A DNA stretch of 64,000 bases from an uncultured Clostridia bacterium (GTDB lineage: Bacteria; Bacillota; Clostridia; UMGS1810), in contig CAKSJG010000003.1 of assembly GCA_934463165.1 (NCBI GenBank), positions 1 to 64,000 on the forward strand, given 5' to 3'. The position numbers and the translations under genes were made by a program. Below the pieces are notes generated by a model. The model did not search any database, was not told the DNA's origin, and was given only the letters and a program-made list of their open reading frames with translations. Below, in pieces: positions 8,220-16,371 of the stretch. Numbering within the stretch: the first letter of the stretch is position 1; each line of letters begins with the position of its first letter.

Positions 8220-9035
8220 TTATATGATTTTCTTAATATTATCAATAATTGTTCGTACCGTTCTCAAATCAAGTTGTTCCATGGTACTTCCTTCATTGTA
8301 GCGGTCAACACAGAAAATTATATGTCCGCCAAGAATCGGATTGATAATTCGAGAAAAACTTCCGGCGCTGCCATTTGCATGATAGCTAACGGGAGTTTTG
8401 ACTTCTTTTTTCAGCGCCGCCATGGTTTTAAAGCTTTCAATAAGGTCGTTCTCATCTTTTGCGGCTGTCACTATTTTTATGATATCAGGATTACGTTTTT
8501 CCAAAAATAATGCTAATTCCAAAACCTGTTCACAGCTCATAGGTATATCGGGGTGACATGAAAGCAAAACCTCAGCGCCCATTGAATGAACCTTTTCTAT
8601 AAGTTCGCATTGTTTTGATATTACACAGCTATCGCTAACGATCTCCTTCGGATTTCCTTTGGTAAAGCTGTATTTATCCTCACCGCAAAAAGTATGTTTT
8701 GATTTTGGGTCAAACGTATATCCCTGCATGTCAATACCCGCTGCTCCTGCAGATACAGCGTCTAAAAAGTTCTTCACACGCTCGTCCTCCGACAAGCCGC
8801 ATTCCGACCAATCATATTTCGTATTATAGTTCAGCGCAAGCACCGGAAGTCTTGATGCACTTATGATAGATTTCAAAGTGTCAATGTCGGTATTTTCGAG
8901 ACATGACATATGTAAGTCTATCATGTCCGCACCGTCATATGTGCAATTTTTTATTTCCGCAATTGCAGACGCGGAAGTCTTTTCTCTGATAACTCCCGCC
9001 AATGCCGGCGATGTTATTTCAGATATTTTTTTCAT
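8220..9035 (-). CDS. Type I 3-dehydroquinate dehydratase-like aldolase
   Basis: A 271-residue TIM-barrel protein related to type I dehydroquinases. The Schiff-base lysine (K187 in IIKIVTAAK) and the catalytic histidine (H161 in LLSCHPD) are conserved, as is an SR near the end (GSAGSFSR, R229). However the usual E-W-R stretch reads DLHMS (40-44), and the TFR/ER region reads LNYNTKYD (68-75), so two substrate-carboxylate arginines appear lost. It probably performs Schiff-base chemistry on another substrate rather than acting in the shikimate pathway. I chose the ATG at 9035 with GAGG 8 bases upstream over a GTG at 9044. First gene of the minus-strand catabolic operon. Confidence 0.78.
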   Translation of the reverse strand: MKKISEITSPALAGVIREKTSASAIAEIKNCTYDGADMIDLHMSCLENTDIDTLKSIISASRLPVLALNYNTKYDWSECGLSEDERVKNFLDAVSAGAAGIDMQGYTFDPKSKHTFCGEDKYSFTKGNPKEIVSDSCVISKQCELIEKVHSMGAEVLLSCHPDIPMSCEQVLELALFLEKRNPDIIKIVTAAKDENDLIESFKTMAALKKEVKTPVSYHANGSAGSFSRIINPILGGHIIFCVDRYNEGSTMEQLDLRTVRTIIDNIKKII

Positions 9036-9081
9036 TTCGGTCACCTCATTAAAATTTAATCACAAAAAATGCAGCAAGTAA

Positions 9082-9114
9082 ATATCAAATATGATTTTTT
9101 ATCATATTTGATAT
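9082..9114. promoter_or_regulatory. Perfect 14-bp inverted repeat in divergent spacer (candidate operator)
   Basis: ATATCAAATATGAT (9082-9095) is repeated perfectly inverted at 9101-9114 around TTTTT. It lies midway between the operon starting at 9035 and the AraC gene at 9172, 7 bases upstream of the AraC -35. No coding role; best read as a regulator-binding site, though cruciform or terminator roles are possible. Confidence 0.55.
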
Positions 9115-9121
9115 AAAATAT

Positions 9122-9150
9122 TTGACAGTATTGCAATGAGATGCTATAAT
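9122..9150 (+). promoter_or_regulatory. Consensus promoter of AraC gene
   Basis: TTGACA (9122-9127), 17 bp, TATAAT (9145-9150), with a TGn extension as well: a full consensus sigma-A promoter. Transcription would begin near 9157, leaving a leader of about 15 bases, which rules out the upstream in-frame ATG at 9136. Confidence 0.85.
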
Positions 9151-9171
9151 TATTCAAAGGGAGTGTTTAAA

Positions 9172-9939
9172 ATGAATGTTGAAATTTTATCAGAGTTGGT
9201 CATAACCAAAATTCATTCAATTTCAACTATGTATACAGAAAAAAAGACGATTTCAAGAAGAGAAAACAGACCGCTGTGGGCTCTTGTAATAAAATATGAG
9301 GGAGAAACACGATACATAGCAAACGGAAAAGAATATGTTTCAAATATCAATAACATTGCCATATTACCCAAAGGCTGCACCTACGAATGGATCTGTATGC
9401 AATCAGGTCATTTTTCAATAATAGAATTTGAATGCGATAAAACCTATCATGATATTTTTTCATTTAATGTTAAAAATGGTGAAATGTATTTGAAAATAAT
9501 TAAAAAAATGGAAATTGACAGATCATTAAAAAAATTGACATATATGATTGACGAATTTAAAAATTTGTACAGTCTGCTGTCAGACATTCTCAAAACGGTT
9601 GAAAAAAAATATATTCCAACATGCCGTGAGAAAAAAATTCTCCCGGCAATTGAGTATATTGCGAAAAATTATAATAAGCATATCCGCAACGATGATCTTG
9701 CATCTGCCGTAAACATCTCTGTTGTTTATTTCAGAAAATTATTTAAAGATATTACGGGCATATCGCCAATAAAATATGTTCGGTTGTTTAAAATTAAAAA
9801 GGCAAAAGAAATGCTCAAAAGCGATTATTCAAGCATTACCGACATCGCCCTTTCATTAGGCTACAATAATGTATACGACTTTTCAAGAGATTTCAAAAAA
9901 TGTACCGGTATGTCTCCTTTAAAATATAAAAAACAATGA
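9172..9939 (+). CDS. AraC-family transcriptional regulator
   Basis: A 255-residue regulator: an N-terminal cupin-like ligand domain (about 1-130) that lacks the histidine cluster of the regulator at 416, then a linker and two AraC-type helix-turn-helices in the last 100 residues (NDDLASAVNISVVYFRKLF and ITDIALSLGYNNVYDFSRDF). ATG at 9172 follows AAAGGGAG. It is divergent from the five-gene operon at 9035-4516 and the natural candidate to control it. The 9082-9114 palindrome between them is the likely control point. Confidence 0.9.
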   Translation: MNVEILSELVITKIHSISTMYTEKKTISRRENRPLWALVIKYEGETRYIANGKEYVSNINNIAILPKGCTYEWICMQSGHFSIIEFECDKTYHDIFSFNVKNGEMYLKIIKKMEIDRSLKKLTYMIDEFKNLYSLLSDILKTVEKKYIPTCREKKILPAIEYIAKNYNKHIRNDDLASAVNISVVYFRKLFKDITGISPIKYVRLFKIKKAKEMLKSDYSSITDIALSLGYNNVYDFSRDFKKCTGMSPLKYKKQ

Positions 9940-9954
9940 TTTTTGCTGTACTTA

Positions 9955-10269
9955 TCATATAAACTTTATTATAACCCCGGCTGCATATGCAGCAATACAT
10001 GCCGCTCCGGCAACCGAGATAAGCGAAAAGCGTTTATATGCCATAATAAATGCAATGACAAATCCGACACATGAAGTCAGCATATCCGCCCCTGCGTAAA
10101 ACATATAAGGCACGGTCATTGCTCCGAGGACGGAGTACGGTATATAATATAAAAAATCACGGACAAATTTACTTTTTATCTGCGAACGGAACGATACAAA
10201 CGGTATCATCCTGACAAGATATGTTGTAATTGCCATTGCCGCAAGAAGAATTATAAAATGTTTATTCAT
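9955..10269 (-). CDS. azlD: AzlD-family branched-chain amino acid transport protein
   Basis: A 104-residue four-helix membrane protein matching AzlD, including the TYLVRMIPF motif (about 17-25). AzlD is the small subunit that works with AzlC in export of branched-chain amino acids or analogues. It overlaps the azlC stop (ATGAATAA, 8 bases), so the two are translationally coupled. It converges closely with the AraC gene, with no clear terminator in the 15-base gap. Confidence 0.9.
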   Translation of the reverse strand: MNKHFIILLAAMAITTYLVRMIPFVSFRSQIKSKFVRDFLYYIPYSVLGAMTVPYMFYAGADMLTSCVGFVIAFIMAYKRFSLISVAGAACIAAYAAGVIIKFI

Positions 10270-11014
10270 TTATTTCATCCTCCTTTGCGGTGTTTTGCAG
10301 CTGCGTTTCTTCCACAGGTTTTTCTTCAACAGGGCACAGCTTTGCCATTACCGACGATGACACAACGGCACATATAATAACCGCGAAACCGCCCGAAATG
10401 TTATTTTTCAAAAACGGAATATAATAGTGTATGCAGCTTAACAGCGATGCTATGATTACCGCATACATAACCGCTCTGTTTTCTCTTGCCGGCGGAACAA
10501 TGATTGCAACAAACATTGCATAAATTGCAAGACCGAGAGCCGCGCGGATTTCAAACGGAAGGAGCTTACCCGAAAATGCACCGAGAGCCGTACCGAGTGT
10601 CCATCCTATAATCGGAAGAGTCATCAGTCCGTACATATATGACGGTGTAATTTTATTCTTTTCGGATGCTGCCATTACAAATATTTCATCTGTTATGGCA
10701 AACGACGCCAAAAACCTGTGCAAAATTGAAAAATTTTTGCTCGTATGCTGAGAAAGTGCAATGCCCATAAGCGAATATCTCAAATTTATAATAAACTGGG
10801 CAATAACCATCTCTATCAGCGTTCCTGCGGCAGCAATGATAGATACTCCGGCAACCTGTCCTGCCGAGGTAACATTGGTAAGTGAAATCAAAATTGCCTG
10901 CAAAGGTGTAAGTTTTTGCCCCACGGCGGTTATACCGAAGCCGAATGAAACGGATAAATATCCGAGCGCTATGGGGATTCCTCTTTTTAAACCGTATTTA
11001 TAATTCATTTTCAT
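10262..11014 (-). CDS. azlC: AzlC-family branched-chain amino acid permease
   Basis: A 250-residue membrane protein with about seven or eight helices and the family stretches GIPIALGYLSVSFGFGI (about 12-28) and SLTNVTSAGQVAG (about 44-56). It forms a two-subunit branched-chain amino acid exporter with AzlD. The C-terminal tail is short, charged and cytoplasmic. GGAG precedes the ATG at 11014 by 8 bases. No Lrp-type azlB regulator is adjacent. Confidence 0.92.
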   Translation of the reverse strand: MKMNYKYGLKRGIPIALGYLSVSFGFGITAVGQKLTPLQAILISLTNVTSAGQVAGVSIIAAAGTLIEMVIAQFIINLRYSLMGIALSQHTSKNFSILHRFLASFAITDEIFVMAASEKNKITPSYMYGLMTLPIIGWTLGTALGAFSGKLLPFEIRAALGLAIYAMFVAIIVPPARENRAVMYAVIIASLLSCIHYYIPFLKNNISGGFAVIICAVVSSSVMAKLCPVEEKPVEETQLQNTAKEDEINE

Positions 11015-11063
11015 GTGTGTTTCTCCGTTGGTATATTATTTATTCCCCGAATTTTTCAAAATT

Positions 11064-11098
11064 ATGACCGGAAAATGCAAATGCATATAACCGGTCAT
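11064..11098 (-). terminator. Probable terminator after the kinase-like gene
   Basis: ATGACCGG (11064-11071) pairs with CCGGTCAT (11091-11098) just downstream of the minus-strand gene ending at 11107. The following T-content is modest, so strength is uncertain. Confidence 0.5.
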
Positions 11099-11106
11099 TA
11101 ACATTA

Positions 11107-11721
11107 TTATTCAGATATGGATTTTACAATCTCGGCAAGCCCGGGAACGATATCTTTTATGCTTAAACCTGTGGTATTGATACAAAGATCATAATTAATC
11201 TTATCTCCCCACCTGAGATCCGTGTAATACTCGTAATACAAACGTCTGCCCTTATTGATATCATCAATGTATTTTTTCATCTGTTTGTCGGTCTTGTCAC
11301 TGCTGTCATCTCCGCGTGCACGGCATCTTTGAATCTTGCTTTCCATATCGCAATATACAAATATTCGCACCGGGTTCAATTCGCGAAGTATATAATCGGC
11401 ACATCTGCCGACAATTACACAATCGGACTTTTTAGCATATTCTTTAATAATCTTATGCTGCTCGGTATATACCGAATTGTTAATTTGAATCTGCGGTGAA
11501 TTAAAGCCGTTTATTGTTACGCCGAAATGCAGAGGATAATCTATTATAGGGCGGTGCTCCATAATATTTTTTATATACTGCTCCGACAGTTCTGTCCGCT
11601 GCGCTATTTCCGCGACAATCTCCTTGTCATAATATGCAAAACCAAGCTCATTTGCAAGTCTCGTTCCGAGTTCTCTTCCGCCGCTTCCGAATTCTCTTCC
11701 TATTGTAATAACAGTGTTCAT
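11107..11721 (-). CDS. Cytidylate kinase-like family protein
   Basis: A 204-residue P-loop protein of the cytidylate-kinase-like family. The N-terminus ITIGREFGSGGRELGTRLA (about 5-23) contains the phosphate-binding loop, and a downstream VIVGRCADYIL plus an arginine-rich lid (QRCRARGDD) fit a nucleoside-monophosphate-kinase fold. True Cmk is a different subgroup; these homologues are common in Clostridia and their substrate is unproven. ATG at 11721 follows AGGAGG; a TTG six codons upstream lies before that site and is rejected. It is monocistronic under its own strong promoter. Confidence 0.85.
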   Translation of the reverse strand: MNTVITIGREFGSGGRELGTRLANELGFAYYDKEIVAEIAQRTELSEQYIKNIMEHRPIIDYPLHFGVTINGFNSPQIQINNSVYTEQHKIIKEYAKKSDCVIVGRCADYILRELNPVRIFVYCDMESKIQRCRARGDDSSDKTDKQMKKYIDDINKGRRLYYEYYTDLRWGDKINYDLCINTTGLSIKDIVPGLAEIVKSISE

Positions 11722-11753
11722 AACAATACCTCCTAACATTGGTTTATGGTAAT

Positions 11754-11782
11754 ATTATAACTCATTTTGCGCAAAACGTCAA
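11754..11782 (-). promoter_or_regulatory. Promoter with palindromic spacer for the kinase-like gene
   Basis: Minus strand TTGACG (11782-11777), 17 bp, TATAAT (11759-11754). The spacer holds the perfect palindrome TTTTGCGCAAAA (11765-11776), and the -35 lies in one arm of an 11-bp inverted repeat (11773-11783 with 11809-11819). A repressor site is possible. Confidence 0.7.
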
Positions 11783-11819
11783 ACTGTTTTTTTGTTTCGG
11801 ATATACGATTTGACGTTTT

Positions 11820-14015
11820 TTACTTTATTGCTCTGTTTAAAAAGGTAACTATCTGACCTCTGCTGCAAATATCATCGGGAGAAAATGTAGTTTCCGACGT
11901 TCCGCTTGTTACATTATTTTCCAAAGCCCATGTTACAGCTGCAGCGCACTCGGAATCCTTGCTTACATCGCTGAATTTATCCGAAGCCTCTTTATCCGGA
12001 GAGCCGGCATTTTTCCAGAGATAAATAACCGTTGACGCACGTGTGCACGGTGTATCTGCGCCAAACACTTTTCCGTCAACCATTCCGTTTTCACTTGCCC
12101 AAAGAGCAGCATTATAGTAATAATCACTCTCCGAAACATCACTGAACGGATTTTTAATTGCAGGCTTCGGTGAGCCTACTGCGCGATATAAAAATGTCAG
12201 AATCTGTGCACGGGTGCATGTAATATCAGGTGAAAATTCGGTTTTCGAAGTTCCCGTGGTAATTTTTCTGTCCACTGCCCATTTAACTGCATTTGCATAA
12301 TAAGCGTTTGCCGCAACGTCGATAAACGAAACGTTTTCATCGGTTGACGGTGTTGTCTTATCCGTAACCGAATCACCTTCCGAAACCGTTCCTACGGTAA
12401 ATTCAACAGGGATGGTACTGCGTATATTCATTTTATATCCCGTTGCTGTTTTTGTCATAGCAGACGGGTCCAAGGGCAGATATGATTCTAAGCCGTCGGA
12501 GGTTCTGCATATGAGATATTCCTTAAGCATTGCATCTTCATCTTCAAAATTCATTGATCCGCTGCTCGATACTACCGATACAACAGGATTTTCGCAAATC
12601 GCAAAAATCTGAACGGCTGTGTAATCCGTCATGCCGATACCTATGTAATCATAGCCCGATCTCTGAATGTTTTCTCTGTGACCTTTGCTGTTCATCCACG
12701 CAGTCATGGCTTTTTCGGAATATGCATCTCCGGTCGGGCAGGAATAGATATTTTCACCGCTTCCCTTGCATTTAAACGTTGACGGTATCGCTGTGTTAAA
12801 CATAGTGCCGTCCGGTCTTGTATGTGAAAACAGAGTCTGCGTTTCGACTTCACGAATGTTACATGCCGACTGCAGATCTCCCGCCATTGAAAGAAGTGCA
12901 TCTCCGACTTTTGCACGTTCAATATTAGTACGGCGCAAAACATCCCATTCTTCGCTGTTTACCGACAATTTATCCGTGGGGATTTTGCAATTAATCCTTG
13001 GGATTTTTTCATTTATATAAAGTTCCTTTTCATCACCGCCGAGACTTACGATAAGATATCCGAAAATCTTTCCGTCACCGTATACGGTTGCTTTCTCTTT
13101 ATAATATTCTTTTTGCCACTTTACCGAAGAACCGTTTTTTGCTGCAGAAACAGCCACTTTGATTATATCTTCATCGGTTACCCTGTTTGAGATATCTATC
13201 GCATCTATTGCTTTACCGATGGATGACCAGTCTTCATCAAGCTTTTTATAATTATCTGTCGGCTCGGGTTCAATTGTCTTTGCAACCGAAATACGCTTGC
13301 TCTCAGTACCGCATTTAAGTTCAAGAGCAGCCGAGACGGTACCGTTTACGGAATTTGTCGATTTAATCAGACTGAAATCGGACCTGTCAAGTGAAACAAT
13401 GACATGACTTCCGTCGGGAAGTGCATTTTTGGCCATATTGAGTATATCTTTTGCTGTGGTTGCATTAGATACCTCAAAATCAAACATTGCAGCATTTATA
13501 GCGCTTGAAGCTGCCTCAATTTCTTTTTTTGCAGATGTTGAATCAATTTGCAAATCGCTGTTTTGGTTATCTTCATCCTGAGTATCATTAATATCGTCCG
13601 TATTGTCAGCTTCAACATCCGCCGAGTCTCCCGAAGCCGGAATCTCAACCTTCAGCTCAAATCCGTCTTCTGCATCATCGAGATAAATCAACACTTCGGC
13701 ACTGACATATCCCGGGGCAGATGATGTGGGTTTCTTTACTCTGAATTTATTTACAATATATCCCATTCCCGTTCTTTCGTCAGTTGAATATTTACTTGCT
13801 TTAAAGATCATTTCTTCAAGCTGATCCTGTGTAAAATCGGCAGAAATTTCTTCACTGTCCAACATATCCATTAAAAGCTGTTTGTTTTTTTCAACAGCCG
13901 TTTCGGCATCGCTTACAATGGTAAAGCCTGCCGCCGTGCCGACAGACGGCATACAAAACAGCAGAGCCGTAAGAGAAAGCAACACTGAAATTACACGCAT
14001 TGATATTCTTTTCAT
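11820..14015 (-). CDS. Secreted CAP-domain protein with SLH anchor
   Basis: A 731-residue exported protein. Residues 1-29 are a signal peptide ending in an A-x-A-like site (GTAA). Residues about 30-345 are unknown and include an acidic D/N-rich linker near 130-160. A CAP/SCP domain follows (about 355-490), with the TNIERAKVG, FSHTRPDGT, GENIY and MNSKGHRENI elements; bacterial CAP domains are extracellular and mostly of unknown function. Three SLH repeats (about 560-731) should bind secondary cell-wall polymers and hold it at the surface. GGGGAGA precedes the ATG. It appears monocistronic. YkwD-like roles in the cell envelope are possible. Confidence 0.9.
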   Translation of the reverse strand: MKRISMRVISVLLSLTALLFCMPSVGTAAGFTIVSDAETAVEKNKQLLMDMLDSEEISADFTQDQLEEMIFKASKYSTDERTGMGYIVNKFRVKKPTSSAPGYVSAEVLIYLDDAEDGFELKVEIPASGDSADVEADNTDDINDTQDEDNQNSDLQIDSTSAKKEIEAASSAINAAMFDFEVSNATTAKDILNMAKNALPDGSHVIVSLDRSDFSLIKSTNSVNGTVSAALELKCGTESKRISVAKTIEPEPTDNYKKLDEDWSSIGKAIDAIDISNRVTDEDIIKVAVSAAKNGSSVKWQKEYYKEKATVYGDGKIFGYLIVSLGGDEKELYINEKIPRINCKIPTDKLSVNSEEWDVLRRTNIERAKVGDALLSMAGDLQSACNIREVETQTLFSHTRPDGTMFNTAIPSTFKCKGSGENIYSCPTGDAYSEKAMTAWMNSKGHRENIQRSGYDYIGIGMTDYTAVQIFAICENPVVSVVSSSGSMNFEDEDAMLKEYLICRTSDGLESYLPLDPSAMTKTATGYKMNIRSTIPVEFTVGTVSEGDSVTDKTTPSTDENVSFIDVAANAYYANAVKWAVDRKITTGTSKTEFSPDITCTRAQILTFLYRAVGSPKPAIKNPFSDVSESDYYYNAALWASENGMVDGKVFGADTPCTRASTVIYLWKNAGSPDKEASDKFSDVSKDSECAAAVTWALENNVTSGTSETTFSPDDICSRGQIVTFLNRAIK

Positions 14016-14117
14016 TATAAATATCTCTCCCCTTAAAAATTATTTAAGTTATTCTAATTATACATCATTTCTTTTTAAACATTAAAATTTTATCGGTATA
14101 ACCGTTTATCCGTAATA

Positions 14118-14576
14118 TTATTTTGCAAGCAATCTTGCCAAATTAACCTCGGTTTCATCAAAAACAGGAATGCCCGCCTCTATAAGCTTTCGCGCAAATA
14201 TCCCTTCACCCGGTATTTTTCTTCCGGTAAATGTACCATCATGAACGCATTTGCATCCGCATGACGGACTGCCCTGCTTTAATACGGCAACGCATATATT
14301 GTTTTGACGCGCAATTTCAAAAGCTTTATCGGCTCCGATTTCAAAATTTGCGGTTATGTCATCGCCGATGCTGCTTATAACCTTCCCGTCTTTGATTTCC
14401 GACGGATTTCTCGGAGTGGAAAGACCGCCGAGCTGCTCCGGACAAACTGGAACAAGCCGCCCGGTATTTTTTAAAATCATAAAATCTTTATTTTTCAAAA
14501 TATTCGTGCCGCCGTCATAACGGCACGAATAACCATACAGACATGCTGATACAAGGACCTTGGACTTATTCTTCAT
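14118..14576 (-). CDS. DUF523 (TudS-like) protein
   Basis: A 152-residue DUF523 protein. The family motifs are complete: SACLYGYSCRYDGG (about 8-21), VPVCPEQLGGLSTPRNPSE (about 43-61) and LKQGSPSCGCK. Some DUF523 proteins have been characterised as [4Fe-4S] thiouracil desulfidases (TudS); the cysteines here would allow such a cluster, but substrate is not established. The ATG at 14576 follows GGAGGA. It starts 13 bases after the YwlG-like gene and is co-transcribed with it. Confidence 0.88.
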   Translation of the reverse strand: MKNKSKVLVSACLYGYSCRYDGGTNILKNKDFMILKNTGRLVPVCPEQLGGLSTPRNPSEIKDGKVISSIGDDITANFEIGADKAFEIARQNNICVAVLKQGSPSCGCKCVHDGTFTGRKIPGEGIFARKLIEAGIPVFDETEVNLARLLAK

Positions 14577-14589
14577 ATGGCTTCCTCCG

Positions 14590-15132
14590 TCAGTCATTAA
14601 GATAAACCGCTCTGCTTCCGCCGATATATTTCATTCGGCTTCTGGCACATATGACATTTGCTTCGCCGATTTTTTTTACCGATATTCTGAGCGGAACACA
14701 TACCGGTTCTATATGCATGCCGATAAGTGTTTCGCCTATATCCATTCCGGCTTTTGCGGATATATGTTCAACGCAAACCGGATGATCAAACGCCTTATAT
14801 GCTGCAGTGGCAAAGCTTCCGCCCGCCTTAACCTGAGGAATGGCATTAACCGGAGTCAATCCGTATTTATCGGCAGCCTCTTTTTCAATGATTATTGCGC
14901 GGTTCAAATGTTCACAGCATTGAGCGCAAAGATATATTCCTCTTTTTTTCAGTTCAGTATATATCGCGTCAAATACCTCGTTTGCAGCTTCGGGCGTTGA
15001 ACCTTGACCGATATTTTTGCCTACAATCTCACTTGACGAACATCCGACAACAAAAAGCTCGCCCGATTTTATATGAGATGCATCTATAACCTCTACAACA
15101 GCATCGCGTGCCCGGCTTTTAATATCCGACAT
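14590..15132 (-). CDS. YwlG/TIGR01440-family (DUF436) protein
   Basis: A 180-residue member of the YwlG family, present in many Firmicutes and of unknown function. Conserved features seen include VGCSSSEIVGKNIG (about 29-42), the paired cysteines in YLCAQCCEHLNRA, and the C-terminal ICARSRMKYIGGSRAVY block. It is upstream of the DUF523 gene in a two-gene unit, itself behind ilvE. GGGAG precedes the ATG. The cysteine content and pairing with a TudS-like protein hint at sulfur or metal chemistry, which is inference. Confidence 0.85.
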   Translation of the reverse strand: MSDIKSRARDAVVEVIDASHIKSGELFVVGCSSSEIVGKNIGQGSTPEAANEVFDAIYTELKKRGIYLCAQCCEHLNRAIIIEKEAADKYGLTPVNAIPQVKAGGSFATAAYKAFDHPVCVEHISAKAGMDIGETLIGMHIEPVCVPLRISVKKIGEANVICARSRMKYIGGSRAVYLND

Positions 15133-15161
15133 AAAATATCACTCCCAAATAAAACAGTTCG

Positions 15162-15191
15162 GGCGGTATCCGTTTTTATCCGAATACCGCC
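15162..15191 (-). terminator. Hairpin between ilvE and the YwlG-like gene
   Basis: GGCGGTATCCG (15162-15172) pairs with CGAATACCGCC (15181-15191), one wobble, right after ilvE on the minus strand. The T-tract that follows is interrupted, so it may only partly terminate. Confidence 0.6.
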
Positions 15192-15202
15192 AAAATCATT
15201 AA

Positions 15203-16228
15203 CTATTTAATAACTTTTATCCAGCCCTTCGGAGCCTCTATTCTGCCCATCTGAATACCTGTAAGCGTTTCATAAAGCTTTTTGGTTATCGGGCCCATCT
15301 CGCTCATTCCGGACGGGAGACAAATTTCTTTTCCGTGGTCTACAATCTTGCCGACCGGAGAAATAACAGCTGCCGTACCGCAAAGTCCGCATTCTGCCAT
15401 ATCTTTTACCTCGGTAAATTCAATATCTCTTTCTTCTGCTTCAAGACCGAGATATTCCTTTGCAACATACATAAGCGAACGGCGTGTTATCGACGGTAAT
15501 ATACTGTTGGATTTCGGTGTAACAACCTTATTGTCCTTGGTAACAAATATAAAGTTTGCACCGCCCGTCTCTTCAACCTTGGTTCTTGTTGCGGCGTCAA
15601 GATACATATTCTCGTCAAAGCCCTCGGCATGAGCCGTAACAATGGCATGAAGACTCATAGCATAGTTAAGACCGGCCTTTATGTGACCCGTTCCGTGCGG
15701 AGCGGCACGGTCAAAATCCGAAACCTTTATCGTAAGAGGTTTTACACCGCCCTTGAAATATGGGCCTACGGGAGTCGTAAAGAGTCTGAACTGATATTCA
15801 TCCGCAGGCTTTACACCTATAACCGCATTTGTTCCGAACATATACGGTCTGATATATAAAGTTGCACCCGAACCGAACGGCGGAACATAATCTTCATTTG
15901 CATATACTGTTTTTTCAACGGCATCCAAAAATCTCTCTTTGGGAAACACCGGCATTTCAAGCCTTTTTGCGCTGTTTTCCATACGTTCGGCATTGAGATC
16001 GGGACGAAATACAACAATATGTCCGTCCTCTGTAGTATAAGCTTTAAGACCTTCAAAACACGTCTGCGCATATTGAAGAACACCGGCACACTCATTAATG
16101 ACAACATTTTCGTCGTCTGTCAGTCTGCCTTCATCCCACGCACCGTCCTTAAAGTCGGAAACATATCTCTTATCGGTTTTTACATATCCGAATCCGAGAT
16201 TAGCCCAATCAATGTTTTTCTTTGACAT
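15203..16228 (-). CDS. ilvE: Branched-chain amino acid aminotransferase
   Basis: A 341-residue class IV PLP aminotransferase of the larger BCAT type. It carries out the last step of leucine, isoleucine and valine synthesis (and the first of their degradation) with 2-oxoglutarate/glutamate. The PLP lysine lies in GTGHIKAGLNYAMS (Lys about 194) and the conserved VEETGGANFIF, QTCFEGLKAY and GLCGTAAVISPVG elements are present. Length is normal for the family. It has its own promoter about 95 bases upstream, and its leader carries a short palindrome. Confidence 0.95.
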   Translation of the reverse strand: MSKKNIDWANLGFGYVKTDKRYVSDFKDGAWDEGRLTDDENVVINECAGVLQYAQTCFEGLKAYTTEDGHIVVFRPDLNAERMENSAKRLEMPVFPKERFLDAVEKTVYANEDYVPPFGSGATLYIRPYMFGTNAVIGVKPADEYQFRLFTTPVGPYFKGGVKPLTIKVSDFDRAAPHGTGHIKAGLNYAMSLHAIVTAHAEGFDENMYLDAATRTKVEETGGANFIFVTKDNKVVTPKSNSILPSITRRSLMYVAKEYLGLEAEERDIEFTEVKDMAECGLCGTAAVISPVGKIVDHGKEICLPSGMSEMGPITKKLYETLTGIQMGRIEAPKGWIKVIK

Positions 16229-16287
16229 TTTAAATCACCCTTTCTCTGTACAGCCGAAAAATTATACGGCCGTCAATGCTATTGCGC

Positions 16288-16302
16288 CCGATTGTCAATC
16301 GG
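16288..16302. promoter_or_regulatory. Palindrome in the ilvE leader
   Basis: CCGATTGTCAATCGG is a perfect 7-bp inverted repeat around one base, located in the transcribed leader of ilvE between its promoter and ribosome binding site. It could be a roadblock operator or small hairpin; no known riboswitch or T-box is recognisable. Confidence 0.35.
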
Positions 16303-16321
16303 AAGACTTTTATAATAATTT

Positions 16322-16350
16322 ATTTTATCACAAAATAAGATTTTTGACAA
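16322..16350 (-). promoter_or_regulatory. ilvE promoter
   Basis: Minus strand TTGTCA (16350-16345), 17 bp, TAAAAT (16327-16322) with a TGn extension. The leader to the ilvE ATG would be about 88 bases. Confidence 0.65.
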
Positions 16351-16371
16351 GTGCGACAATTCACAAAATAC

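Noticed and set aside
8220..9035. Shikimate-pathway aroD
   Set aside because: Expected substrate arginines are replaced and the operon is catabolic.
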